Shown here: one piece after another, positions 8,928 through 18,730 of the stretch
Layout: every line of letters begins with the position of its first letter
Position numbering within the stretch: the stretch's first letter is position 1
Assembly (NCBI RefSeq): GCF_042675665.1
Contig: NZ_JBHTJI010000001.1
Span: 992,001-1,056,000 of the forward strand
Direction of reading: 5' to 3'
Length of the DNA: 64,000 nucleotides
Source of the DNA: Mariniflexile jejuense
Lineage (GTDB): Bacteria > Bacteroidota > Bacteroidia > Flavobacteriales > Flavobacteriaceae
Position numbers and translations under genes: made by a program
The notes under the pieces: generated by a model
Database searches by the model: none
Seen by the model: only the letters and a program-made list of their open reading frames with translations
Told to the model about the DNA's origin: nothing

Positions 8928-9713
8928 CTAATCTTGCACTTGAAATACAATAGGCAAAGTATAAATAACACCTACACTTTTATCGCGTTGTTTACCAGGT
9001 GTCATTTCTGGAATGATATTAATAACACGCTTCGCTTCTATTTCTAACTCTGGATGTGTAGCTCTTACCTGAATATCGTTTACACGACCCGTTTTATCAA
9101 TTTTAAATTGGGTACGAATTACTTGCTTTCCATGTAAACCCAATTCACTACCCAAACCAGTATTAAACTTTTTCTGGATTAATTGGGTTATTTTATCGGA
9201 CATACATTTTCGTTTTTCCTCATTTGTTTTCTTGTTTTCACAACCAGGATACACAGGCACATGCTCGATAGCTTCAAAATGAACTAGCACATCGTCATCT
9301 GGCTTTTTTGCTAAAGGATTTTTTTCAAAATTTGGTGATTTGGTAACTTGTACAGTAGGTTCGGTTGGAACATCAACAAAAATTTCTGGCGTATCATTGG
9401 GCACTTCCTCGAAACTTGTTGGTTTCTTAACAACTTGTTGTTGTTTTGGCTCATCAACAACTGCTACTTCTACTTTAAATTCTGGAACATAAGTTTCAAA
9501 ATTATCATCAATGTAAAGAACTTCAACCGTTGAAGGTGTAGTAGTTTCAAATTTCATTTCTAACAACCCATAGGCAGCAAGCAAGCAAACAATTAAACCT
9601 ACTTGAAAGTAAAAGGTTGAGTTTTTTTGTAAATTTGTTTCATGCTTTTGTGATTTTTTCACGATTTCCTCATTTTGCCGAATGAGGTCGTGCGTTTTCT
9701 TTGGATTACTCAT
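8928..9713 (-). CDS. Energy transducer TonB, paralogue 2
   Basis: The 261-residue protein has a cytoplasmic basic N-terminus, one membrane helix at about 33-51, a proline/valine-rich periplasmic spacer, and a TonB C-terminal domain (about 150-261) ending in PIVFQVQD. The domain contains a cysteine pair (Cys158, Cys170), TQFKIDKTGRVNDIQVRATHP and AKRVINIIPEMTPGKQ. TonB passes the proton-motive force from ExbBD to outer-membrane receptors. No exbB/exbD is nearby. It is a close paralogue of the next gene upstream but is separated from it by a terminator hairpin. It has a longer cytoplasmic tail (~30 residues) than usual. Confidence 0.85.
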   Translation of the reverse strand: MSNPKKTHDLIRQNEEIVKKSQKHETNLQKNSTFYFQVGLIVCLLAAYGLLEMKFETTTPSTVEVLYIDDNFETYVPEFKVEVAVVDEPKQQQVVKKPTSFEEVPNDTPEIFVDVPTEPTVQVTKSPNFEKNPLAKKPDDDVLVHFEAIEHVPVYPGCENKKTNEEKRKCMSDKITQLIQKKFNTGLGSELGLHGKQVIRTQFKIDKTGRVNDIQVRATHPELEIEAKRVINIIPEMTPGKQRDKSVGVIYTLPIVFQVQD

Positions 9714-9772
9714 AATATTTTATTGTTAAATGTTAATATTATGATAAAATCACAATAAGCATACCAAAAAAG

Positions 9773-9803
9773 AAATCCCGTTACAAATTTTGTAACGGGA
9801 TTT
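9773..9803 (-). terminator. Intrinsic terminator after tonB paralogue 1
   Basis: A perfect 15-bp inverted repeat, AAATCCCGTTACAAA (9773-9787) against TTTGTAACGGGATTT (9789-9803), is followed on the minus strand by a T-rich run. It lies 38 bp past the stop of the upstream TonB gene and separates it from the second one. Confidence 0.75.
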
Positions 9804-9840
9804 TATATTTTGATATGTTTTGCTTTACAGCAAGGTAAAT

Positions 9841-10563
9841 TTAATCTTGTACTTGAAAAACAATAGGTAATGAATATGGTACAGTTACCGCTTTACCACG
9901 TTGCTTACCTGGTTGCATTTTAGGAAGCATGCCAATTACACGGGCAGCTTCTTTTTCTAAACCTGGGTGTGGTGCTCTAGCACGAATACCAACAACCTCA
10001 CCAGATTTGTCAATTTTGAAGATAACATTAATACGTTGTCTACCTGATAAACCTAGCTCACTAGCTAAATCTGTATTAAACTTTTTATTTACAAAGTCTT
10101 GTATTTTTTTAGACATACAATCTCTTTTTGCATTGTTATCACCGCCTTCGCAACCAGGAAAAACTGGTACGTTTTCAATAACAGCAAATGGCACCTCTAC
10201 GTCTTCTTCTACAGTTGGTGCTACTTTTACAGCTTCAACTTTAACAATTTTTTGTTTTTGATCAGATTCGGTAGATTCTATAACTGTTTCCACAACTTCA
10301 ACCTCATCTTCTACAATCTCTATAGCTTCAGGCGCTGCAGGTGGTGGTGGTGGTGGTGGTGGTGTTTGTAATTGTTGTGTGATTGGAATTTCCTCCTCTA
10401 TCTCTTCAGCCATGTTTACCATGCCTATTTCGATATCTGACTTGTCATAGGTTTTAAAATTGATAGCGAAATTTGTTAAAAATAACATTAACGCTAAACC
10501 AATAGCGAAATAAAGTGAACTGTTACGTCCAACATTTGCTTTAGGATTTTTTTTAGGTTCCAT
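9841..10563 (-). CDS. Energy transducer TonB, paralogue 1
   Basis: The 240-residue protein has one N-terminal membrane helix (about 16-34), an acidic spacer with an uninterrupted polyproline run near residue 68-75, and a TonB C-terminal domain (about 130-240). The domain includes VPVFPGCEGG, a second Cys at 149, INVIFKIDKSGEVVGIRARA and the end PIVFQVQD. It couples the inner-membrane proton-motive force to TonB-dependent receptors. The polyproline is coded by eight identical triplets, an in-frame microsatellite. It follows gcvH and the VanZ-like gene with a 63-bp gap, so it may share their promoter; a strong terminator follows it. Confidence 0.88.
   Translation of the reverse strand: MEPKKNPKANVGRNSSLYFAIGLALMLFLTNFAINFKTYDKSDIEIGMVNMAEEIEEEIPITQQLQTPPPPPPPPAAPEAIEIVEDEVEVVETVIESTESDQKQKIVKVEAVKVAPTVEEDVEVPFAVIENVPVFPGCEGGDNNAKRDCMSKKIQDFVNKKFNTDLASELGLSGRQRINVIFKIDKSGEVVGIRARAPHPGLEKEAARVIGMLPKMQPGKQRGKAVTVPYSLPIVFQVQD
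10340..10363. repeat. (GGT)8 microsatellite inside tonB paralogue 1
   Basis: Eight GGT units (ACC on the coding strand context, read as consecutive prolines) lie in the periplasmic linker region. Unit gain or loss would change the polyproline length without shifting the frame. Confidence 0.85.
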
Positions 10564-10626
10564 AATTTAATTGTTTTTCAAGAATGCTAAAATAACTATT
10601 TATTTGTCAATTAAGCAAGTTGTTTG

Positions 10627-11001
10627 TTAATTTTTAGTAGGATTTATTTTTTTTAGTGATACAACCAAAATTGTAAATAAAACACCTACAGAATTTGCTA
10701 CAACATCATTAACATCGGCTGCTCTAGATGTTGTTAAGGCTCCTTGTAATACCTCAATAACTATACCAAATATAATTGAGAACCCTGATGCATACCGTAA
10801 TGCTTGCTGACTTTTTAATTTAAAAGTATGCAATAATGTGTTGTACCATAATAACGACAATATAATATATGATAAACAATGATATATTTTGTCGGCATTA
10901 GATATACCTATATCTGGAAGCTTGTTTATTTTAATTAAACACACAATTGCTAAAGCTATTGTGTAAAGGATGCTTAATAAAAATAATATCTTTTTAAGCA
11001 C
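10627..11001 (-). CDS. VanZ-like membrane protein
   Basis: The 124-residue protein has four predicted membrane helices. The DKIYHCLSYIILSLLWYNTLL segment (about 40-60) and the ASGFSIIFGIVIEVLQGALTTSRAADVNDVVANSVGV segment (about 72-108) carry the His, Glu and Asp-Asn pattern of the VanZ family. Its start overlaps the end of gcvH by 8 bp, so translation is likely coupled. The family is named for a teicoplanin-resistance gene, but most members, including this chromosomal flavobacterial one, have no known role and the context gives no link to resistance. Confidence 0.8.
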   Translation of the reverse strand: MLKKILFLLSILYTIALAIVCLIKINKLPDIGISNADKIYHCLSYIILSLLWYNTLLHTFKLKSQQALRYASGFSIIFGIVIEVLQGALTTSRAADVNDVVANSVGVLFTILVVSLKKINPTKN

Positions 11002-11374
11002 CTATTAAGCTTTTATAGGCTTCGGCAGACATTAATGTTTCTACTTCTGATAAGTTTGAACATTTAAGCTTTATCATCCAACCGTCGCCATAAGGATCTG
11101 TATTTACTTTTTCTGGTTCGTCTTCTAAAGCTGTATTGAATTCAATAATTTCGCCTGATAGTGGTAAAAATAAATCGGATACTGTTTTTACTGCTTCAAC
11201 AGTACCAAAAATTTCTTCGGCTTCTAAAGTTTCATCAACCGTTTCAACTTCAACATATACGATGTCGCCTAATTCACTTTGTGCAAAATCTGTAATACCA
11301 ATAGTTGCTATATCACCTTCTATACTTACCCATTCGTGGTCTTTTGTATATTTTAATTCTGATTGAATGTTCAT
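10994..11374 (-). CDS. gcvH: Glycine cleavage system H protein
   Basis: The 126-residue lipoyl carrier shuttles the aminomethyl group between the P, T and L proteins of glycine cleavage. The start YTKDHEWVSIEGDIATIGITD and the lipoylation site FGTVEAVKTVSDLFLP are diagnostic; the modified lysine is Lys63. The other glycine-cleavage genes are not nearby, which is common. It lies 67 bp downstream of sprA but has its own excellent promoter (11400-11430), and overlaps the VanZ-like gene by 8 bp. Confidence 0.96.
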   Translation of the reverse strand: MNIQSELKYTKDHEWVSIEGDIATIGITDFAQSELGDIVYVEVETVDETLEAEEIFGTVEAVKTVSDLFLPLSGEIIEFNTALEDEPEKVNTDPYGDGWMIKLKCSNLSEVETLMSAEAYKSLIGA

Positions 11375-11399
11375 TTTATTATTTTAAGTTAGTACAAGG

Positions 11400-11430
11400 C
11401 AAATGTATTTATTCAAACTTTAAATTCAAA
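11400..11430 (-). promoter_or_regulatory. Promoter for gcvH-vanZ-like-tonB
   Basis: On the minus strand, TTTG (11427-11430) is followed after exactly 19 bp by TACATTTG (11400-11407). This fits the Bacteroidota -33/-7 consensus TTTG-N19-TAnnTTTG. The predicted start site is roughly 20 bp before the gcvH ATG. Confidence 0.7.
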
Positions 11431-11441
11431 CAGAATATATG

Positions 11442-14400
11442 TTAATTCCCAAAATTATATCTGATAGTAAACCCAGACCTAATTGTTGTTTGTGGAAACG
11501 CTGTTGAAATAGCATATTCTGAAAACGTATAATCAAAATAAAAGATACCTGTTAGGTTTTTACTAAAGGCATAATCGGCTGTGTATTTTAAGCCCCAAAT
11601 GGTTTGACCAGATGTTACTTGATTGTTTTCTAAATCTAAATAGCGAATAATGGTTTTATTATCTCGAATAGATATATCGGCCTTCATATTTAAATCGCTT
11701 ACTATACGTTTACTTGGGCCTGCAAGATTTGAATTGATTCGTAAATCTTTAATTCTGTAACCTAAACCTAATACGTATTCCATTCCTAATACCTCAGTCA
11801 TTAAATTATTATCAAAGCTTAATGATAGTAAACGGTCTTTTCTAACTTCTGCTAAAATTTTAACCGAATTTTGCATTTCAAAATCGATACGTACTAACGG
11901 ACTAAACATTTCGGTTAAGTTGATGTTGCTAAATAAGGTTTCATTTTTGTAATTACCTGATTGGTCTTTTGATTCCTGTGGTTGATTAATATAATCTAAA
12001 CCAGGCACAGGTGCTTCATTATCTCCTGGGTTTAAATTCAGATTCAAATTGGTTTGAAATTGATTGATGGTATATGTTGAACGGTAGCCGTGTGTTAACG
12101 AGAAACGCTTGAAATTCTTTTTAAACCAAGCATATTTCATGAAGCCTGTGTATTTTAAATCCCAGTTTGGAATAGGCACATCTCTAAACGCACTGGTTTT
12201 TACTTTACTAGCGTCTTGTCCAGAATATGCTGCTAAAAACGCAGGCAGTAATACGGCTTGACTATTTTTTCCAAAACCTAATGGATAACCATCGGTATCT
12301 CGTCCAAAAGTTGTATTACCATAAAATTTTTCTGCTTTTCTATTAGCAATAATAAGTCTATTTGCTCTAAAATCGTTAAACGCATCGGATGTTGTTTCAT
12401 CACTTTTACTAAATGCTGTTTTTATTAAAACAGTTGATATATTAAAATTACCAAAAGTATTTGGGGTAAGCGATGTATACTCATAGGTATTGGCATCTAC
12501 TCTAAAATTTTCGGTATAATTTTCAAAATACGTTCGGTTACCTACCAAATCAATTTTTAAATCTTTTACAGGCTCTAAGCTTGCCGAAATATCCATTTGT
12601 TTAGTATTGGTAGTTGTATATTGCTGATTAAAATCTGGGAACAACGTTAACCAACCACGTCTTGCTGCTAAATCTCTAATATCACTTTGGCTACCAAAGG
12701 TAAAAGCTGTTGTTGGTTTTAAAGTACCAATAAACCCTGGTGTTTGTAAATACCCAGGTAAAAATGTACCGTTGTTTTCAGAATAATTAATTTGAATTCT
12801 TTTAATTGTTGTTAAAATATCAACACCTGCGTTTAATAGTTTGGTAACCGATTGGTTTTTAATTTGTGGTTGATTAGAATTGTTTTGATTAGGTCCTGGA
12901 GGTCCTTGTGTGGTTGTTCTAACTCTAGCCCTAGAAATAGGTTTTTTAACCAACCCAATATAACGATAGAACCTATTCATATCTAAAGTTGTATTGATAT
13001 TGTGGGTGTTTGCGTTTTGAATGGTATTACCTAAATCGTACGTATTACCATCTAACTCTAACTCGCCATATAAATCAGATCCTTTTTGCCATTGAAAATT
13101 ACCATTGTATTGATAGGTTGCGTTTACAAAACTTAGTGTTGGAATTTTATTTAATGGCAATTGGTATGTAATTCCTAAGTTTTGCGATTGCCTGTTTGGA
13201 TCGCCAAAATCGAAGAAACCATCCCAAACATCTAAAGTTTCATCTTGTTCACCATTAATGATATTGTCTTTGAAATAATTTCGAACAATATTATTATTTG
13301 CTGCTGCAAAATTTAAGCTTAAAGCATCTGTAATATTGTAGTTTATAGTGTATTGAAAATCGAACGTGTAATTTCTTCTGAATAACTCTTCAATCCCAAT
13401 ATTTGAACCTCCTAAATCTACTTCTCTAAATTTTTGACGGTTAAATTGTCTATTAATATCCGAATTCAATGTAAAACTTGTTGGTAATAAATTGAAGTTG
13501 AAATCTTTTAAAAGTTTCCAATATTTACCTGTGAACAGTGAATCGTTCTTTTTAAAAGGTTCAATTTTTATAGGATTAAAATTGAAAGCATAATTAGCAC
13601 CAGCACGAACGGTTTTATTTACCGCATCTTCAATTTCAAAATCTCTGTGTTCTACCTTATTGTATGAGTAGTTTAAAGTAACATTCTCTACATCATAAAA
13701 ACGTGGTTTTGCATCGGTTGTTCTAGTTTTTCTAACACCTATAAAATTGATGCTTTGGCGTTTTGTATAATCTTCAGATTGTTTTTTTATAGTTTCGCGA
13801 TCAGCATTGGTTTGAGCTGCATCTAAACGTGAATCTAAGGTTAAATCTTTATAAAAGGCATCATACTTTGGTGTAATCAATTCTTCACTTTGACCATAAT
13901 TAAAAGGCAATTGAATGCCCCACTTTTTTGGTAATACTTGCCCAATATTAATATTGGTTACAACATCATACTGCTTAACATCTTCTAAACTACGTTGGCT
14001 AGGACCTTGCTCGATACTACCAAACCCTGAGGTGCTTTGCCTTCCTGTAGCACTAATATTCATAAAGTCGGCAATATTTGTATCCAAACTTACTACTGCT
14101 GCCCAACCACCTTCGTTATCCATATCAGATAAACGCAACTCGTTAAACCATGCTTCAGCACAAACTGGCGATGCTATTGGCGGTGCATCATTTTGACCAC
14201 TTGGAATACCATTTTTAACACCAACCATTAAGGTTCTTATATCGCCATAATTAGGATTTCCTTTTATAGTTACACGATGTTGACCAGCGGTATATGCGGA
14301 AAATTCATCAACAGGTGTATCAACCAATTTGCCATCAATTACATCATAAAACTTCTGTTTTTCTGAAGGCAAAGTTGGATTGGCAATTTCCAATGCTTTT

Positions 14401-17400
14401 ATTTTTCCTAAAATATCTATTGGCAAATTGATTTCGTTTTCTTCAGGCCATAAACCTATTCTGGAATTAGATTCTGAAACTTTTAACGGTATTTCTATTT
14501 GATAATAATTTTCAGTTAAATCATTTCCAATTCTAATAAAACCAACAACGGTATTATTAGTTGGAATACCTGTACCTTCTTCTTGAAGATGCATAAACAT
14601 ACGCATGCGCTTAAACTGACGCATATCTAAATTAATGTTTTTATAAACACCTCTAGAGTCTTGCGATTCTAAACCACACACATTTACAACCAATGATTGT
14701 TCATTTTGTTCAACCACTGTGTTATTGTTAAATAATTCTTCTGGTTCTATCCCTGGAGGTCTTTGGTAACTTCCTTCATTATCTAAAGTTCCTATAACGC
14801 CTACTGAAAAATCGGTTATATCATCGGCAGGATTGTCTTTATCAGCTTGTAAAGTTTGGTTATAACGACGCCATTCACTACGTACCAAATCTAAACTTCC
14901 AAAACGAAATACAGTTGGTGCTGAAAATTCTTTAAGAAATAAACGTGTAAAACGCACCGAACGCAAATCGGTAATACCGCCAACAGGTTTTCTTAGACTT
15001 CCTTCAACAGGAATTCTGAATAAATACCAACGTACGTTTGGCGATTGCCCGTTTGGTAGTGTACGAGGTCTATCTTTAAAGTCAACTAAATATTCTTTTA
15101 ACGGATTGGTTGATGCCGATAAATTATCAAAATCCGATTTTGTTAATGGTAAATTTTGTCTGGTAATTGGCAATTCATATTCGTAATAACTATCGATGGT
15201 GTTCATGGTGTTATCACGATTAATATCTTCTACATCGGGTTGTGTATTAGCACCTCTATCGGTATTTGAAAATGTGTCTGGTGTATTTCCTTCTACACCA
15301 TTGTAGTTTTTATAGCGATCAAAAATACTACCACTGGCATTTAAAAAATAGGTGTAATTATCTTTTGATGGGTCAGCTAATGAACTAAAATTACCTGGTA
15401 TGGTTAAAGCAAAACTTTTTTCTTCTGCATCATTATACCCATCGTAACCAACGTCTTGATTTTTTCGCTCATCACCAGTGGTATCAAAAGCATATATTAA
15501 CGATTGGTTTTGTGGCACTACAGTTCCCCATGCCGTTGGATTTAATAAACTTTTATTACCGTCTTTAGGCAAGCCATTTTCATAAAGTTTTTTACCATCT
15601 TTTACAATATCTTCTGAAATATTACCAAGATTGAAAACCAGTTTTCCTCCTGGATTTGATGGATTTTCTTGAAATGGATCTTGTAACCAAAACTCAATAT
15701 ACTCAACATTTTGCTGTTCAAAATCTGTTGATGTTAATTGACGTGTAATACCAGCCCATGATTGGCTTGGGTTAGTAATAATATCTCCATTTGTGTTGGT
15801 GTCATCAAAATTGTACGGTCCTCTTTCGTTTGGATAGTATGCTAAATCTAAAGTACTTAAAACTGTATTTTGACCTTGCACTAAATTCCGTTCTGGAAAC
15901 AATTCTTTAATAAAAACACGACTGGTGTATAGACTTGACAAATCGCTATCGGTTACACCATTTGGCCGTTGGCTGGTGTAAAAAATAGGATCTATATTAT
16001 ACCAGTTTAACATGGCTCTTCCATACCCAGTTTCAATTCCGCCTTGGTCATACCCTGAATCTGTTTGCCCGTCGCCATCCAAATCGGCTGGTCTACTTGA
16101 TAAAAACCATGATTGTTGCGATTTTAAATCGATGGCATTTTGTGTGCCTTCAAAATCATCAATATAGGAAGTTGCTTCACCATTTAAGTTTGTGCCTTTT
16201 GGCGAACCTGGTGCTAAATAAGCAAATTCACCACGTAAAGATAAGTTCGATTCTACATCGGTATCAATATTAGGTAATGCATTTGCTAATCGGGTTAAAA
16301 ATGGCACTTTGGTTGAGTAGTTTCCATTAAAACCAAAAATAGTATTGTTTATTGGTTCTGTTCCGTAATTTGCTTTTTGCGTAATTGGGCGTTCATTTAA
16401 GTTTAAAAGTGTTGCACCCAAAACAAAATTTTCATTAAACTTATGTTCTACATTAACGCCTGTAAAACGTCTGGTTTGTTGCCCAAAAACCGCATTATTT
16501 TCTGTTGAAACTTCAATAGGTGTGTTGGATGCTTTTAAAGCTTCATCTAAAATTTGAACACGCCCTAATTGATAATTTACCGTATAATCAATACCTTCAA
16601 CTAACACACGACCTCCAGCGGTTACACGTACCGAACCACGTGGCACATTGAAAGCACCAATTGGTATGCCATCGCCACCAGAAGATTTGTAACGCCCTTT
16701 TAGTTTGAATTTGTTTTTTTCAACTGCTTCTAGTGCTTTGGTTTTGGTTTGTTTATAAAGCACATCGTAAACATACTTTACTTGGTTTTCGTTGTAGGTT
16801 GTATTATTATCGTAATCTTCACTAGCACTTAAAGATAGTTTGTTGAAAATGTATTCTCCAAAAGGTTCTGCACTTGGGAAAATTACTTTTCCGCTTTGCG
16901 ATAATACCGTTATACCTTCTACATAATCAAAAAAACCATCGCCTTTTGCTTGCGGGTCGTTATTAAAATTTAATTTATCTAAATTGAAAAATCTTAGTAA
17001 AGGTGTTTCGTCTATTGGATCATCATTTGCTCCAGGTGTTGGAAATGCTGTTGTACCAACAGGCTTTATATAATTTAAAGGCGATGCTTCGTTGTAAAAA
17101 ATATTCAGTTTAAAATCTTCTGAACTTAAGTTGTAAGCACCTGTATCGTAGATGTTTTTCATCATCAAATCCCAAACAGGTTGGTTTACATTGGTGATGC
17201 TACTTTTTAGCATTTTTACTATTAAGTTGCTATTAACTACATTTGTAACATCACCAGAACCATTGGTTGTTACATTGGTTGCATCTACACCATCATTAGC
17301 AAATTCACCTACTTGATACACTTTTCCTCCTAAAGTATATTGAAACGCTACTGCTAAAACCTCATCGTTATTTAAACGTTGGTTTAAGGAAATGTACCCT

Positions 17401-18725
17401 AATTGGGTATTTAACACATATTCCTGACCACTGATTAATTTACGTGCGTTTTCCAGTTTAGCGTAATCAAAACCTTCGCGAGCTCCAGATATTGCAATAC
17501 CATTTTGTACGGTGGCAACGTCTCTAATAGCCGAATTTAACTGCGAACCTGCACCACCAATATTGGTTGGGTCGAAGGCATTATTTTTGTTACTTGGATA
17601 AGCTGAAGGTGCTGCCGTTATAGTTACTGAAGAACCCACTTTACTTGGGTCTGATTCTCCAATATCTTGTAACGCCACCACGTTTCTTACATTATCGGTT
17701 TTATTACTTCGGTTAGTAACCCAAACCTCTAATCTTGTTATTTGTAAACCGCCATTGTTAATGTATGGATAGGTTGATAATGCTTTATCGTAGCTATCTC
17801 TAAAATATTGTGCTAGGAAGAAATGGCGATTTTCATCATAATCTCTAATGAAAAATTCAAATTCTTCTAAGGTTCCTCCGCCTTGTGCAACAACGGTATT
17901 GCCTTGTGATTTTTGCTCAGAAAACACACCTGTAACCGTCGTTTTACCAAATTGTAATTGTGCCTTTACACCAAATAAACTTTGCGCACCAGTAATAAGC
18001 GAACTGTTTAAAGGCATACTTACATTACCAACTTCTATTTTTTGAATGATATCATCTTCGGTTGGTGTGTATTCTAATTTTATTAAATTTTGAAAATCGA
18101 AGGTAGATTGTGTATCATAATTGGCGGTTACTTGCAAACGTGTACCAACTTTACCTAATAAACTTAAACTGATACGTTGATCAAAATCAAACGTGAAATT
18201 ACTTCTATTTCTTGGTGAAAATGTAGGGTTATCTTGCTTTGAAAATAACATGCCTAAATCCATTTCTACCGAACCTTGTGGTATTACCTCAATGGTATTA
18301 CTTCCAAAAATGGATTCAAAAAAATCTGATTTCACATAAAACTCTGGTAATAGGTTTTTTTGAGCATCATCAGCACCTTGTTTTTTTCCGTCAAAAGCGT
18401 CAATTTTTTCTTTATAATAGGCTTTTAAGCTTTCTCTAGCTACTAATGCATAGTATTCTTTAGGCGTTAAAATTACAGGGTAATTTATATTAAAACTTCC
18501 TAGTTTTTCGGTGTAAATATAACGATCGGTTAAAGCATCGTAGGTGTATTTAGATTCAATACTATTAGGGTTTGGTGTTTTTAAACTTCCTAAATTGTAT
18601 CCTTTTTTAATAGTATCTTGTGCTGTTGGCTGTTGAGACCACGCCATAACAGAAAACAAAAACACAATTGCTAATACAACGTGTTTTTTAATTGATTTAT
18701 AAGAGTTTAGGTTAGTTATATTCAA
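11442..18725 (-). CDS. sprA: Type IX secretion translocon / gliding motility protein SprA (Sov)
   Basis: At 2427 residues this matches SprA, the giant outer-membrane barrel that is the T9SS translocon. A signal peptide ends near residue 30 (VFLFSVMAWSQ). The N-terminal region has the repeated SprA features such as LLGKVGTRLQVTANYDTQSTF and GVNVEHKFNENFVLGATLLN, followed by alternating aromatic beta-strands to the terminal strand ending RYNFGN. The gene follows ruvA with a 5-bp gap, in the order maeB-ruvA-sprA that I know from other flavobacteria. The frame is intact along the whole 7.3 kb. Substrates with type A and type B sorting domains are present elsewhere in the window. Confidence 0.95.
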   Translation of the reverse strand: MNITNLNSYKSIKKHVVLAIVFLFSVMAWSQQPTAQDTIKKGYNLGSLKTPNPNSIESKYTYDALTDRYIYTEKLGSFNINYPVILTPKEYYALVARESLKAYYKEKIDAFDGKKQGADDAQKNLLPEFYVKSDFFESIFGSNTIEVIPQGSVEMDLGMLFSKQDNPTFSPRNRSNFTFDFDQRISLSLLGKVGTRLQVTANYDTQSTFDFQNLIKLEYTPTEDDIIQKIEVGNVSMPLNSSLITGAQSLFGVKAQLQFGKTTVTGVFSEQKSQGNTVVAQGGGTLEEFEFFIRDYDENRHFFLAQYFRDSYDKALSTYPYINNGGLQITRLEVWVTNRSNKTDNVRNVVALQDIGESDPSKVGSSVTITAAPSAYPSNKNNAFDPTNIGGAGSQLNSAIRDVATVQNGIAISGAREGFDYAKLENARKLISGQEYVLNTQLGYISLNQRLNNDEVLAVAFQYTLGGKVYQVGEFANDGVDATNVTTNGSGDVTNVVNSNLIVKMLKSSITNVNQPVWDLMMKNIYDTGAYNLSSEDFKLNIFYNEASPLNYIKPVGTTAFPTPGANDDPIDETPLLRFFNLDKLNFNNDPQAKGDGFFDYVEGITVLSQSGKVIFPSAEPFGEYIFNKLSLSASEDYDNNTTYNENQVKYVYDVLYKQTKTKALEAVEKNKFKLKGRYKSSGGDGIPIGAFNVPRGSVRVTAGGRVLVEGIDYTVNYQLGRVQILDEALKASNTPIEVSTENNAVFGQQTRRFTGVNVEHKFNENFVLGATLLNLNERPITQKANYGTEPINNTIFGFNGNYSTKVPFLTRLANALPNIDTDVESNLSLRGEFAYLAPGSPKGTNLNGEATSYIDDFEGTQNAIDLKSQQSWFLSSRPADLDGDGQTDSGYDQGGIETGYGRAMLNWYNIDPIFYTSQRPNGVTDSDLSSLYTSRVFIKELFPERNLVQGQNTVLSTLDLAYYPNERGPYNFDDTNTNGDIITNPSQSWAGITRQLTSTDFEQQNVEYIEFWLQDPFQENPSNPGGKLVFNLGNISEDIVKDGKKLYENGLPKDGNKSLLNPTAWGTVVPQNQSLIYAFDTTGDERKNQDVGYDGYNDAEEKSFALTIPGNFSSLADPSKDNYTYFLNASGSIFDRYKNYNGVEGNTPDTFSNTDRGANTQPDVEDINRDNTMNTIDSYYEYELPITRQNLPLTKSDFDNLSASTNPLKEYLVDFKDRPRTLPNGQSPNVRWYLFRIPVEGSLRKPVGGITDLRSVRFTRLFLKEFSAPTVFRFGSLDLVRSEWRRYNQTLQADKDNPADDITDFSVGVIGTLDNEGSYQRPPGIEPEELFNNNTVVEQNEQSLVVNVCGLESQDSRGVYKNINLDMRQFKRMRMFMHLQEEGTGIPTNNTVVGFIRIGNDLTENYYQIEIPLKVSESNSRIGLWPEENEINLPIDILGKIKALEIANPTLPSEKQKFYDVIDGKLVDTPVDEFSAYTAGQHRVTIKGNPNYGDIRTLMVGVKNGIPSGQNDAPPIASPVCAEAWFNELRLSDMDNEGGWAAVVSLDTNIADFMNISATGRQSTSGFGSIEQGPSQRSLEDVKQYDVVTNINIGQVLPKKWGIQLPFNYGQSEELITPKYDAFYKDLTLDSRLDAAQTNADRETIKKQSEDYTKRQSINFIGVRKTRTTDAKPRFYDVENVTLNYSYNKVEHRDFEIEDAVNKTVRAGANYAFNFNPIKIEPFKKNDSLFTGKYWKLLKDFNFNLLPTSFTLNSDINRQFNRQKFREVDLGGSNIGIEELFRRNYTFDFQYTINYNITDALSLNFAAANNNIVRNYFKDNIINGEQDETLDVWDGFFDFGDPNRQSQNLGITYQLPLNKIPTLSFVNATYQYNGNFQWQKGSDLYGELELDGNTYDLGNTIQNANTHNINTTLDMNRFYRYIGLVKKPISRARVRTTTQGPPGPNQNNSNQPQIKNQSVTKLLNAGVDILTTIKRIQINYSENNGTFLPGYLQTPGFIGTLKPTTAFTFGSQSDIRDLAARRGWLTLFPDFNQQYTTTNTKQMDISASLEPVKDLKIDLVGNRTYFENYTENFRVDANTYEYTSLTPNTFGNFNISTVLIKTAFSKSDETTSDAFNDFRANRLIIANRKAEKFYGNTTFGRDTDGYPLGFGKNSQAVLLPAFLAAYSGQDASKVKTSAFRDVPIPNWDLKYTGFMKYAWFKKNFKRFSLTHGYRSTYTINQFQTNLNLNLNPGDNEAPVPGLDYINQPQESKDQSGNYKNETLFSNINLTEMFSPLVRIDFEMQNSVKILAEVRKDRLLSLSFDNNLMTEVLGMEYVLGLGYRIKDLRINSNLAGPSKRIVSDLNMKADISIRDNKTIIRYLDLENNQVTSGQTIWGLKYTADYAFSKNLTGIFYFDYTFSEYAISTAFPQTTIRSGFTIRYNFGN

Positions 18726-18730
18726 ATCTA

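Noticed and set aside
10340..10363. (GGT)8 tract as a phase-variation switch in tonB
   Set aside because: The unit is three bases, so length changes keep the frame. It can only alter polyproline length; kept as a repeat, not as a switch.
10627..11001. VanZ-like gene as glycopeptide resistance
   Set aside because: It has only the family fold and is part of a gcvH-tonB neighbourhood with no vanA/vanH-like genes.
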